Shown here: positions 1-7,050 of the stretch, one piece after another
Layout of the letters: each line of letters starts with the position of its first letter
Numbering within the stretch: position 1 is the first letter of the stretch
NCBI GenBank assembly: GCA_030917805.1
Contig: JAUPUA010000044.1
Coordinates: 1-9,766, forward strand
Length of the DNA: 9,766 bases
DNA from: Patescibacteria group bacterium
Lineage (GTDB): Bacteria > Patescibacteriota > Saccharimonadia > Saccharimonadales > HK-STAS-PATE-42
Direction: 5' to 3'
The notes under the pieces: generated by a model
What the model saw: only the letters and a program-made list of their open reading frames with translations
Told to the model about the DNA's origin: nothing
Databases searched by the model: none
Position numbers and translations under genes: made by a program

Positions 1-378
1 TCGACCATGACAATAGACACAGAAAATGATTCACTTGGTAGAGCATATCTAAACAGTTTAGACACATCTGGAAATATGGAGTTAATTGTTGAGTTCAATA
101 GGGAAGATTTTCCTCTTGATCTAAAATTTGATAAATATGGTACTCTATGGGGGCTGTTCATTACTCCGGCACAAGATACAAATGACCTTAACTTCAGAGT
201 AGCAAAGTTCAAACAAGACTTTTCCATTCCACCAAATCCTATAATCACCCCAGCTGCACCAAAATCTGGCAGTACCGCAATTTTCATGGTAATTGCTAGT
301 TTAGTATTAACTTCATCACTCTTATTTAGTACTTTTATCCACAAAAGACACATTAAAACTACAGCATCCATAAAGTAG
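1..378 (+). CDS. C-terminal part of a surface-anchored protein (5' truncated)
   Basis: The reading frame is open to the left edge of the window (codons for Ser and Thr precede the ATG at 7), so this is probably the end of a longer protein rather than a 123-residue protein. Numbering from the ATG at 7, residues 1-72 are a soluble segment rich in Asp, Asn, Leu and Phe that I cannot assign to a family. Then come a Pro-rich stretch, the motif APKSG (about 84-88), a hydrophobic segment (about 90-110) and a short basic tail (HKRHIK). This order, motif then membrane helix then positive charges, is that of a sortase sorting signal; APKSG would be a variant of LPXTG. A sortase gene lies 5.4 kb downstream. 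It could instead be a plain C-terminal membrane anchor. It stops with TAG, 19 bases before the convergent aspS stop. No repeat or enzyme motif was seen. Confidence 0.7.
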   Translation, partial: STMTIDTENDSLGRAYLNSLDTSGNMELIVEFNREDFPLDLKFDKYGTLWGLFITPAQDTNDLNFRVAKFKQDFSIPPNPIITPAAPKSGSTAIFMVIASLVLTSSLLFSTFIHKRHIKTTASIK

Positions 379-397
379 AGAACAGAGTTGCCCAAGA

Positions 398-2170
398 CTA
401 CCCAAGCTTAATTCCAAGCTCTTTAAGCTGAGCATCCTCCACCACACTTGGGCTATTCATCATCAAGTCCATACCAGATCCATTCTTCGGGAATGCCACA
501 ATTTCTCGGATGTTATCTTCACCCATTAAGATCATAAAAATTCTATCTAGTCCCGGTGCAGCCCCGGCGTGTGGCGGAGCCCCAAACTTAAATGCATTCA
601 GCATCGCCCCAAATTTTGCATCTACATACTCTGAGCTATACCCGAGAATATCAAATACCCGGTACATAACCTCTGGACTATAGTTTCTTACTGCGCCAGA
701 TGAGCATTCATAGCCATTCATAACCAAATCATATTGATCTGCCACAATAGCTAGCTTTTCTTCATCTGTATTGGCGCTATCTAGAGCCTCGAGCCCTCCC
801 TTTGGCATACTGAAAGGGTTATGTCCAAAGTCTAACTTATTTGCTTTGTCATCCCACTCATAAAAAGGGAAGTCCACCACCCACAGTACGGCAACTTCGT
901 TAGAATCCTTAAGCTTAAAGTGCTCTGCAAATTCATTACGCAGAGTTCCGAGAACCTTATTTACAACCCCAAGGCTATCTGCTCCAAAGAAGACTGCATC
1001 ACCATCTTTTACATTCAACTTACTTTTGATTGCTTCCAGCTCAGCTGCACTCAAGAACTTAGCAATTGGCGATTGAACTTCACCGTCCTTAAAGTTGATG
1101 TAAGCAAGACCGCCGGCTCCGGCAAATTTAGCAACTTCGGTAAATTTATCAATCTCAGAACGTGTTAAAGAAGCACCGTTATCAACACAAATAGCTTTAA
1201 CAACTCCACCATTTTTAAGCGCACCTGCAAACACTCCAAATTCGGTCTTAGATAAATCTTCACTCAAATCAATTAGTTCCATCCCAAAACGCAGATCTGG
1301 TTTATCTGAACCATACTTATTTATTGCCACCTCATGCGTAATTCTTGGAAACTCCGTAAACTTTAGCTTTTTACCAGCAAATTTAGTAACTAGCTCAGTC
1401 CATAAAGGATCAAGCATCTGACGGACCTCTTCGCCATCTTCAACAAAAGCCATTTCTAAATCAAGCTGATAAAAGTCACCATAAAGTCTATCTGCGCGGG
1501 TATCTTCATCCCTAAAACATGTTGCAAATTGATAATACCTCGGTATGCCCCCAACCATCAGTAGCTGTTTAAACTGCTGAGGTGCCTGTGGCAATGCATA
1601 AAAAGTACCGGGCTTGAATCTTGAAGGAACCAAAAAATCCCTCGCACCCTCTGGGCTAGAGTTTGCCAAAATTGGAGTAGCGACTTCTGTAAAATCATTT
1701 TTTTCCATATAGGATCTTATCAAAGAGTTCATCTCTGCACGACGCCGAAGCATATGACCCATTTTGGGTCGTCTAAGATCTAGATAACGGTACTTAAGCC
1801 TAACATCTTCGCCTACATTTTCATCCTCATTTTTTATAGAAAAGGGGAGTGGCTCTGACTTATTCAAGATTTCTAAAGCGCCAACTACCACCTCAACCTT
1901 ACCTGTATCCAAATTATCATTAACGAGCCCAGCTTCTCGCTCAATAACTTTTCCAGTCACCTTCAAAACATACTCATCGCGTACACCCTCTGCAAGCTCG
2001 AAAGACTCTTTAGTATCTGGATGGATGGTAACCTGAACTAAACCACTCTCATCACGAAGATCAATAAAGATAACCCCGCCGTGATCACGTCGTGAATTAA
2101 CCCAACCCATCAACAAAACTTCCTGACCAATCAGATCAGAAGTACCACTAGCTAAAATTCTTTTACTCAT
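398..2170 (-). CDS. aspS: Aspartyl-tRNA synthetase, probably non-discriminating
   Basis: This class IIb synthetase charges tRNA with aspartate in the cytoplasm. At 590 residues it has the usual bacterial length. An N-terminal OB-fold anticodon-binding domain (about 1-105; GWVNSRRDHGGVIFIDLRD) is followed by the class II core with TPEGARD-like SPEGARDFLVPSR (172-184), motif 2 FRDEDTRADR (219-228), the bacterial GAD insertion domain (about 285-420) and motif 3 with GLDR (540-543). After motif 2 it reads LYGDFYQLD where E. coli has QPEFTQID, and HNPFSMP replaces HHPFTSP; such variants are, to my knowledge, common in CPR enzymes. His30 and Gly81 sit where non-discriminating AspRSs have His and Gly (discriminating enzymes have Leu and Lys), so it may also form Asp-tRNA-Asn for GatCAB; this is an inference. 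The ATG has no Shine-Dalgarno and lies about 12 bases after a TGTTATAAT promoter, suggesting a leader of about 5 bases. Divergent from the wall hydrolase gene. Confidence 0.97.
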   Translation of the reverse strand: MSKRILASGTSDLIGQEVLLMGWVNSRRDHGGVIFIDLRDESGLVQVTIHPDTKESFELAEGVRDEYVLKVTGKVIEREAGLVNDNLDTGKVEVVVGALEILNKSEPLPFSIKNEDENVGEDVRLKYRYLDLRRPKMGHMLRRRAEMNSLIRSYMEKNDFTEVATPILANSSPEGARDFLVPSRFKPGTFYALPQAPQQFKQLLMVGGIPRYYQFATCFRDEDTRADRLYGDFYQLDLEMAFVEDGEEVRQMLDPLWTELVTKFAGKKLKFTEFPRITHEVAINKYGSDKPDLRFGMELIDLSEDLSKTEFGVFAGALKNGGVVKAICVDNGASLTRSEIDKFTEVAKFAGAGGLAYINFKDGEVQSPIAKFLSAAELEAIKSKLNVKDGDAVFFGADSLGVVNKVLGTLRNEFAEHFKLKDSNEVAVLWVVDFPFYEWDDKANKLDFGHNPFSMPKGGLEALDSANTDEEKLAIVADQYDLVMNGYECSSGAVRNYSPEVMYRVFDILGYSSEYVDAKFGAMLNAFKFGAPPHAGAAPGLDRIFMILMGEDNIREIVAFPKNGSGMDLMMNSPSVVEDAQLKELGIKLG

Positions 2171-2181
2171 AATTAAGCTTA

Positions 2182-2190
2182 ATTATAACA
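2182..2190 (-). promoter_or_regulatory. Extended -10 promoter of aspS
   Basis: Read on the minus strand this is TGTTATAAT, a perfect extended -10. No good -35 is visible about 17 bases upstream (CTTCAT at best). The expected start of transcription is near 2175, only about 5 bases before the ATG at 2170. Confidence 0.7.
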
Positions 2191-2218
2191 GAGATCTACG
2201 TAGCATGAAGCACACAGG

Positions 2219-2247
2219 TTGACTCATAACCATGTTTATGCTACAAT
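2219..2247 (+). promoter_or_regulatory. Promoter of the peptidoglycan hydrolase gene
   Basis: TTGACT at 2219-2224 and TACAAT at 2242-2247 are separated by 17 bases, and TGC precedes the -10, so both the -35 and the extended -10 are present. The expected start is near 2254-2255, about 5 bases before the ATG at 2260, with no Shine-Dalgarno between. It is the best canonical promoter in the window and is divergent from the aspS promoter 30 bases away. Confidence 0.75.
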
Positions 2248-2259
2248 TAGCGTAAAATT

Positions 2260-3852
2260 ATGAAATTCAGTCATCACGAGGCTCCATCGGAAGCACCATT
2301 ACTTGAAGAGCCTCAAAGCACCAGCTCAGAGGACGGTCTTACACGTAGAACTTTTTTGCAAGGCGCATCTGCGGCCGTATTCTTAGCGCTAGCTCTAAAT
2401 GAATTCGTTTTAGAAGATGACCAACCAAAACCAAGAGATCCCGGAGACGTACTAGTAAACCCTGAGAAAGCCACAGCTTTTGTTAACAAGTTCGAACCAA
2501 TTGCCACACAGCTAGCGGAGACGGAAGGGACACCCCTTCCATATGAAGTATTTCTGGCGGTTGGAATGCACGAAAGTGACTCAGGTACCAGTGAGTTAGC
2601 AGAAAAAGCCAACAACATGCACGGCATAGTTGCTAAAGACGAATGGACTGGAGATGTCTACAAAAAACCTACAGAAGAAGTCGTTGCCGCAGATGCAGTT
2701 GGCAAACTTGCCCAAGAACATGGCGAAGACCTGAAGATAATTGGTACCTACGAAGATGGCAGAGTTAGGGTTAAATATCCTAGACCATTCCGAAAATACG
2801 ACAAGCCAGAGGACTCTTTTGCAGACTTTCTAGGCAAGATTTACTACAAAAAAGAAGACGACAGCTATAGGTACACTGATGTGGTGGATTACCTCCAAAA
2901 AGGCGGTAGAGACCCTCACGAGGTCGTCAGAATGATGGTCGACCAAGATGAGCCAGGCGAACTAGCTTATGCCACAGGGCCAGAATGGATAAACGGCGTT
3001 AAGCACTACATAGACCTAGTACAGACCATAACAGGAATTTCCAGTTCCGACACCAAACCACCAGGTACTCCACCCAAACTGCCAGATCAGGGTCCAAAGA
3101 TAGACGTTGGCCTAATCGACTTCGAGAAGCTGGATGAACCTAGAGACAAAGCACTAATAGAAAAAATGAAGTCTGCTTTCGGATCCCTATCAGTCGAAGA
3201 CTATGGGGCTTATAAAGAAAATGGGATAGAGCAAAAATGGGGTGCCGTTAAAGATATAATCGGCAGTGAAGCCTACAATAAATACTACAACGGAGCCCCA
3301 ATTACCGTTGAGTACATAATCTGGCACGCCTGGGCCTCTGGTGTGGCAGATGGTGATCAAGGTACCCCAGAACACGGACCAATTGGCAATTCACACAGAG
3401 TAGACCCCGCAAAACTAGTATTAAGCTGGTTCAACAATAGAAAATCTAGTACCCAATTTATACTCCCAGACACCAAGCATGGAGGCAAGGTCTGGCAACT
3501 TGCAAAGAATCCCGCCACTAAAGCGGGCCACATAAGAGGAGGCATTATGGACGACGCAAGTGCAGGCAGAGAGGACGTAGGTAACGGTAACACTATCGGC
3601 ATAGAAATTCAGGCCGACAGCATCTACGACGTAGAAGATGGGCAGTTTAGAGAGCTAATCCTATGGACAACACACCAGCTCCTCACCCAAGATATAGTCC
3701 GTAAAGGTATGACCAGAGAGCAGACTGACGACATAATCAAACAAAGAGTAGTCGGACACGGTAAGAACGGAGGACTGGAGTTCGGCCAAAAGTACAGCTG
3801 GCCCATAGTCCAGGCAGTTCAGCAATACGTATTCGCAGCCGTACAGGCCTAA
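2260..3852 (+). CDS. Exported two-domain peptidoglycan hydrolase: glucosaminidase plus amidase
   Basis: A 530-residue predicted autolysin acting on the cell wall. Residues 1-26 are a polar lead, then LTRRTFLQG (27-35) with a short hydrophobic run (to about 46): a twin-arginine (Tat)-type signal or an N-terminal anchor. Residues about 65-255 match the glucosaminidase family (GH73, Pfam PF01832): EVFLAVGMHESDSG with likely catalytic Glu105, ANNMHGI (118-123), a WTGDVY segment, FRKYD (177-181) and a terminal YATGPEW. A Pro-rich linker (about 262-280) leads to an N-acetylmuramoyl-L-alanine amidase domain (Amidase_2 type, about 345-525): zinc His356 in IIWHAW, STQFILPD, KAGHIRGG, NTIGIEIQ and zinc His500 in VVGHGK. 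The usual third zinc ligand (Cys or Asp near the end) is not visible. Together the domains would cut glycan strands and remove stem peptides, in the reverse order of staphylococcal Atl. ATG chosen because a strong promoter lies just upstream. Convergent with the next gene, 10 bases apart. Confidence 0.88.
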   Translation: MKFSHHEAPSEAPLLEEPQSTSSEDGLTRRTFLQGASAAVFLALALNEFVLEDDQPKPRDPGDVLVNPEKATAFVNKFEPIATQLAETEGTPLPYEVFLAVGMHESDSGTSELAEKANNMHGIVAKDEWTGDVYKKPTEEVVAADAVGKLAQEHGEDLKIIGTYEDGRVRVKYPRPFRKYDKPEDSFADFLGKIYYKKEDDSYRYTDVVDYLQKGGRDPHEVVRMMVDQDEPGELAYATGPEWINGVKHYIDLVQTITGISSSDTKPPGTPPKLPDQGPKIDVGLIDFEKLDEPRDKALIEKMKSAFGSLSVEDYGAYKENGIEQKWGAVKDIIGSEAYNKYYNGAPITVEYIIWHAWASGVADGDQGTPEHGPIGNSHRVDPAKLVLSWFNNRKSSTQFILPDTKHGGKVWQLAKNPATKAGHIRGGIMDDASAGREDVGNGNTIGIEIQADSIYDVEDGQFRELILWTTHQLLTQDIVRKGMTREQTDDIIKQRVVGHGKNGGLEFGQKYSWPIVQAVQQYVFAAVQA

Positions 3853-3862
3853 AACTAAATAC

Positions 3863-4804
3863 TTAAGCTCCGCTAACCCAGCCCAGCAACTTCCTGGCAG
3901 TAATAACACCACTTACGCGACCTCCAGGGCCCGTTACTAATACTGCGTTCTGACCACCTTGCAAAAAGCCTGAGGTAAGATCATCCAACTTTACATCCTC
4001 AGTCACATACTGTAAGCCCTGCTCCATCTTATCCCCAACACGGATAGAACTCGTAGTATTAAGTTGTTCTACTGCCTCTGATCCAGATAAATACAAAAGA
4101 CCAACTAAATTATCTTCGCCACCTTGAAAAACAACAGCCATATCATAACCTTTCTTATGCAGCTCATCATAGATAATAGGGGTTAGACTTAAGTTAACAT
4201 CAACTTTTGGCACAAGCTTAATATCTAGCATAATTTCTTTGGCCTTTGTTTTGTCACCCTTAAGAATTCTTTCCACCCGGTTCTTTAATGGCTCACTCAA
4301 AACATCAGAATCGATCCCAAACCGATAGATAAACTCATCCTCTGAATAATAATACTTTTTTACTTCAGCCCCTTCTGTTGACACTTTTGGGTATAAATAA
4401 TGAAGGATAGGTCTAAGCAGCTTAACTAAATCTTGCATGTAACGGCTTAATAACCTATCCCAAAAACTGAACATCTTAGGTGCTATCTTACGAACAGCCA
4501 TAAACTTAATTACCATGAATCCAGCGAGCTGCACGGCTAAGGCTGGCCATATCTTCCCAAACCTATAGGCTATCCCCAAAATAAAAATACTCTGCAGTAC
4601 TAAACATCCCAAACTGTAGGTTACATCGACCTCTCCTGAATGCTTCTTAATCCAAGCCTTCTTTTTAGCAAGGCTATCACCGTCCCTTGCTTTACGCTTA
4701 AGTTCGTATTCTGTCGGATAATCTGGAACAATATCTAAATTCAACAAAATAGATACCAGATACCCCAGAGCAATGAGCGCTGTAACCACTAAATAATCAA
4801 ACAT
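3863..4804 (-). CDS. CNNM/CorC-like membrane protein with a CBS-domain pair
   Basis: Predicted inner-membrane protein of 313 residues. Hydrophobic segments near 2-22, 63-82 and 87-104 form a membrane module; the cytosolic loop between the first two (PTEYELKRKARDGDSLAKK) resembles DUF21/CNNM-type transporters. A short helical linker leads to two CBS motifs (about 190-243 and 254-310), including LVPKVDVNLSLTPIIYDELHKKGYDMAVVF and a final GRVSGVITARKLLG. CBS pairs bind adenine nucleotides; CNNM/CorC proteins are linked to magnesium or cobalt efflux, but the substrate here is unknown, and there is no C-terminal CorC_HlyC domain. A GTG at 4810 would add two residues, but the -10 at 4812-4817 predicts transcription starting at about 4804-4806, so I prefer the ATG at 4804, giving a leaderless mRNA. 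The gene follows rplY on the same strand with a 110-base gap and its own promoter. Confidence 0.78.
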   Translation of the reverse strand: MFDYLVVTALIALGYLVSILLNLDIVPDYPTEYELKRKARDGDSLAKKKAWIKKHSGEVDVTYSLGCLVLQSIFILGIAYRFGKIWPALAVQLAGFMVIKFMAVRKIAPKMFSFWDRLLSRYMQDLVKLLRPILHYLYPKVSTEGAEVKKYYYSEDEFIYRFGIDSDVLSEPLKNRVERILKGDKTKAKEIMLDIKLVPKVDVNLSLTPIIYDELHKKGYDMAVVFQGGEDNLVGLLYLSGSEAVEQLNTTSSIRVGDKMEQGLQYVTEDVKLDDLTSGFLQGGQNAVLVTGPGGRVSGVITARKLLGWVSGA

Positions 4805-4811
4805 AACCACA

Positions 4812-4820
4812 ATTATACCA
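4812..4820 (-). promoter_or_regulatory. Extended -10 promoter of the CBS-pair membrane protein
   Basis: On the minus strand this reads TGGTATAAT, a perfect extended -10 with no convincing -35. Start of transcription is expected at about 4804-4806, at the ATG itself, so the message should be leaderless. The GTG at 4810 would lie outside such a transcript. Confidence 0.65.
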
Positions 4821-4920
4821 CCCGCAGTGCGTATAACTTACCTTGAACATGTAAAGCCTCTCTCACTTAAAAGTAGCGGGTTTGTAATACAGCCTTTGGT
4901 TTCTTTGAAAAGGAGGTTTA

Positions 4921-5610
4921 CTACTTTTCTTCTACCGCTTCTTCAGCCTCAGAGCCCTTCTCGCTAGGAACATCCGCAGCAGATGCACCCTCTTCACCTT
5001 CTTCTGGAACGTCATTGGCTAGATCTTCATCACTAGTAACTCTTGGCGCTTCTACAATAAATAGCACCTTCTCAAGATCATCTTCACCCGCGAGCTCCAC
5101 ACCTTTAGGAAGGTTAACGTCAGAAACGAGAACTCTATCACCAACCTCAGTCAGGTTCTCACCATTAATTAAAATCTGTTCAGGTAAGTCGTGTGGCAGA
5201 GCAGTAACCTCAAAGAAGTGAGTAACTGCAATAACATCCAAACCAAACTTTCGAGCAGGAATCTCAACTTCTTCATCAAGGTGTACTGGAATCTCGGCAT
5301 TAACCTTCTCGTTTCTATTAATAGATTGAAGAGTAAAGTGAATAATCTTACCTTTGACAGGTTCACGTTCAAGTTCTTTAATCATTCCAAGACCACTTTG
5401 ATTGCCAACAGTAAACTCAACTGGCTGGGTACGCCCAGCTTGCAGATAAAGAGCCTCAAACTTACCAAGTTCTACAGAAACACTAGTACTATCTTTGCCA
5501 TTTTCATTAATAACCCCTGGGAGGATGCCATCACGCCTAAGCGCTCTAACAGCTTTTCCAAGTTCTTTACGTTCAGCTAGTTCGATTGCAAGTTTCTTAT
5601 CTTCGTTCAT
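4921..5610 (-). CDS. rplY: 50S ribosomal protein L25 / general stress protein Ctc
   Basis: Binds 5S rRNA in the large ribosomal subunit. The 229 residues show the long Ctc/TL5 form: an N-terminal L25 domain (about 5-95, with ELGKAVRALRRDGILPGVI and HFTLQSINRNEKV at its end), a second beta-rich domain (about 96-190, with PVHLDEEVEIPARKFG and ILINGENLTEVGDRVLVSDVNLPKGVEL), and an acidic low-complexity tail (about 191-229) of Glu, Ala, Asp and Ser. Acidic tails are common in this form. The gene ends with an in-frame tandem stop, TAG TAA. A promoter about 100 bases upstream predicts a leader of about 95 bases, containing only a weak Shine-Dalgarno (AAGGT, 13 bases before the ATG). It is divergent from the sortase gene and upstream of the CBS-pair gene. 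Confidence 0.96.
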   Translation of the reverse strand: MNEDKKLAIELAERKELGKAVRALRRDGILPGVINENGKDSTSVSVELGKFEALYLQAGRTQPVEFTVGNQSGLGMIKELEREPVKGKIIHFTLQSINRNEKVNAEIPVHLDEEVEIPARKFGLDVIAVTHFFEVTALPHDLPEQILINGENLTEVGDRVLVSDVNLPKGVELAGEDDLEKVLFIVEAPRVTSDEDLANDVPEEGEEGASAADVPSEKGSEAEEAVEEK

Positions 5611-5712
5611 TACAAAATTTAATACCTTTAATTTATTCCCACCAAACTCTTATCTAGTCTAACTTAAGAAGTTCTAGCTTTTAAGACCTGTCTTCATATG
5701 TATTAAGAGATT

Positions 5713-5741
5713 ATTATACATTATCCTTGGTCAAGTTACAA
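5713..5741 (-). promoter_or_regulatory. Promoter of rplY (L25)
   Basis: On the minus strand TTGTAA (5741-5736) and TATAAT (5718-5713) are 17 bases apart. The expected start near 5706 gives a leader of about 95 bases. The perfect -10 and correct spacing make it plausible; the -35 matches four of six consensus bases. Confidence 0.55.
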
Positions 5742-5761
5742 AGTCGACCTAGTATTACCGC

Positions 5762-5783
5762 TTATAATTATGTTAAATTATAA
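5762..5783. promoter_or_regulatory. AT-rich inverted repeat upstream of the sortase gene
   Basis: TTATAATT (5762-5769) and AATTATAA (5776-5783) are perfect 8-base inverted arms around six bases. They contain the best -10-like hexamers upstream of the sortase gene (TATAAT at 5763-5768, TATAAC at 5779-5784), so this may be promoter, operator or both. No matching -35 is visible, and in such AT-rich DNA an 8-base palindrome can arise by chance. Confidence 0.3.
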
Positions 5784-5822
5784 CTTAAGCGTAAACAAAA
5801 ATATTGTCCTAAAAGAATCCCC

Positions 5823-6494
5823 ATGTCCGATATAACTTTAAACAGAGGTACTGCAGGTAGGATAAAAACCCTAGCCATACTTTTGCTCAGCTTAGTAGCA
5901 GTTTTATCTGCAACAGGGGTGAGCTATGCTAAATATCAAAAAGATTTAGTACTAGCTCAACCAAAATCAGGGAACATAGCAGGGAAGTTTAGTACCGACG
6001 GCAACTTACAACCTAAAGTCGTTGTTGCCGAAAGGGTAATACAAAACCCATCCCAGCCAGCAAAAATCACCATCCCAGATATTGGGGTTGATGCCCCTAT
6101 AGAACACCTGGGATTAACAGCAGATAACGCCGTAGATGTGCCCAAAAGCCTTTGGACAACTGCCTGGTTTAACCAATCCTCTAAACCGGGCGATAAGGGC
6201 CCAGCAATGATTGTTGGGCATTATTCAGCCTATGGCAAAGCGGTGTTTGCAAATCTAAAAAAGCTTAACCCTGGTCAAAGAATTATTATCTCAGACGATA
6301 AAGGTCAACAGTTTACCTTTGCAGTTACTCAAAAAAGAGATTTCCCGCAAGCAGAGGTTCCAATGGCCGAGCTTTTAGGTAATCGTAACTCTAAGCCACG
6401 TCTAGAAATAATCACCTGCGGTGGGGGATATATTAAAGCCTCGCGTGATTTTACTAATCGAACCGTAATTACGGCAGAGATAGTGGAATCATAA
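5823..6494 (+). CDS. Sortase (cysteine transpeptidase), single-pass membrane form
   Basis: Predicted to cut a C-terminal sorting signal and attach proteins to the cell envelope from the outer face of the membrane. The 223-residue protein has a short cytosolic N-terminus, one membrane helix (about 15-35), a linker and the sortase domain (about 80-220). The catalytic triad is clear: His133 in IVGHYSAYG, Cys199 in LEIITCGG and Arg213 in FTNRTVI. ITIPDIGVDAPIEHLGL opens the domain. Size and the compact C-terminus resemble class E/F-type sortases of Actinobacteria and CPR, but I cannot assign the class by eye. The start ATG has no Shine-Dalgarno; the AT-rich DNA upstream has several possible -10 sites but no clear promoter. 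A possible substrate, with an APKSG-hydrophobic-basic tail, is at the left edge of the window. The next gene follows after 49 bases and may be co-transcribed. Confidence 0.92.
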   Translation: MSDITLNRGTAGRIKTLAILLLSLVAVLSATGVSYAKYQKDLVLAQPKSGNIAGKFSTDGNLQPKVVVAERVIQNPSQPAKITIPDIGVDAPIEHLGLTADNAVDVPKSLWTTAWFNQSSKPGDKGPAMIVGHYSAYGKAVFANLKKLNPGQRIIISDDKGQQFTFAVTQKRDFPQAEVPMAELLGNRNSKPRLEIITCGGGYIKASRDFTNRTVITAEIVES

Positions 6495-6543
6495 CCGCCA
6501 TATAGTTTAAGATAACAATAACATTACAAAAAGCACCCTCAAT

Positions 6544-7041
6544 ATGGACCAAGAATACAAGAAACCTGCCGAAAAAGATCATATCTCTTGGCAGTCTGAA
6601 GAGTTCATTTATCACCCAAAGAGCTTTATTTGGTATCTACAGCTCATCTTAGGCTCAATCATCATCTCCAGTATTCCATGGCTAATATCAGGCAGAGATG
6701 ATTTTATATCACCATTGATTATCTTGATATCTTTACTGGCTTTAACTGTTTACGCAGCTCGAAAACCTAGGGTTAAAAAGTACGACCTAACCAACTCGAC
6801 CCTTAGGGTAGACGGAAGATCTTTTGGTATATTCGAATTCTCATACTACTGGGTAGAAGAATTTGATACTCATACTCAAATTACACTTGTTGGCAATAAA
6901 AGAACATCCATGCCAGTCGGTTTTTATATAAAAGAAAAAGCAGTAGTTAACAAAGTACTCAACGTTCTTCAAAAAAGCTTACCCCAAACAAATCCATCTC
7001 AAAACCCTTTTGATTGGCTTTCTCGTAAGCTCAAGCTTTAG
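6544..7041 (+). CDS. Two-helix membrane protein with a possible PH-like C-terminal domain
   Basis: A 165-residue protein of unknown function. A polar N-terminus with aromatic residues (EEFIYHPKSFIWY, about 19-31) leads into two membrane helices (about 28-48 and 54-72) separated by a short acidic turn (GRDDF). The remaining cytosolic part (about 75-145) alternates beta-strand-like stretches (KKYDLTNSTLRVDGRSF, FEFSYYWVEEFD, TQITLVGNKR, PVGFYIK) and ends in an amphipathic helix. This pattern is like bacterial PH-type domains placed after a helix pair, which occur in many small hypothetical CPR membrane proteins; I infer the fold from pattern only. No catalytic motif was seen. There is no Shine-Dalgarno; the gap after the sortase stop contains TATAGT (6501-6506) as a possible -10, so it is either second in a sortase operon or weakly independent. 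Convergent with the HIT gene, nine bases apart. Confidence 0.65.
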   Translation: MDQEYKKPAEKDHISWQSEEFIYHPKSFIWYLQLILGSIIISSIPWLISGRDDFISPLIILISLLALTVYAARKPRVKKYDLTNSTLRVDGRSFGIFEFSYYWVEEFDTHTQITLVGNKRTSMPVGFYIKEKAVVNKVLNVLQKSLPQTNPSQNPFDWLSRKLKL

Positions 7042-7050
7042 AGCCAATAT

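Noticed and set aside
920..1168. 82-codon plus-strand frame inside aspS
   Set aside because: Antisense to a clearly conserved synthetase, with no recognisable motif or promoter.
2313..3912. Several minus-strand frames opposite the wall hydrolase gene
   Set aside because: Shadow frames of the conserved hydrolase; compositions are Ser/Leu/Pro-rich nonsense and no start signals precede them.
4891..4915. CCTTT/AAAGG hairpin after rplY
   Set aside because: Five base pairs with a long loop and no T-tract; not a convincing terminator.
4908..4917. AAAAGGAGGT on the plus strand, a perfect Shine-Dalgarno sequence
   Set aside because: No start codon or plus-strand reading frame follows at a workable distance; it lies just after the rplY stop on the other strand and is probably chance.
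5191..5580. 129-codon plus-strand frame
   Set aside because: It is fully antisense to rplY, has no family resemblance, and the opposite strand encodes a clear ribosomal protein.
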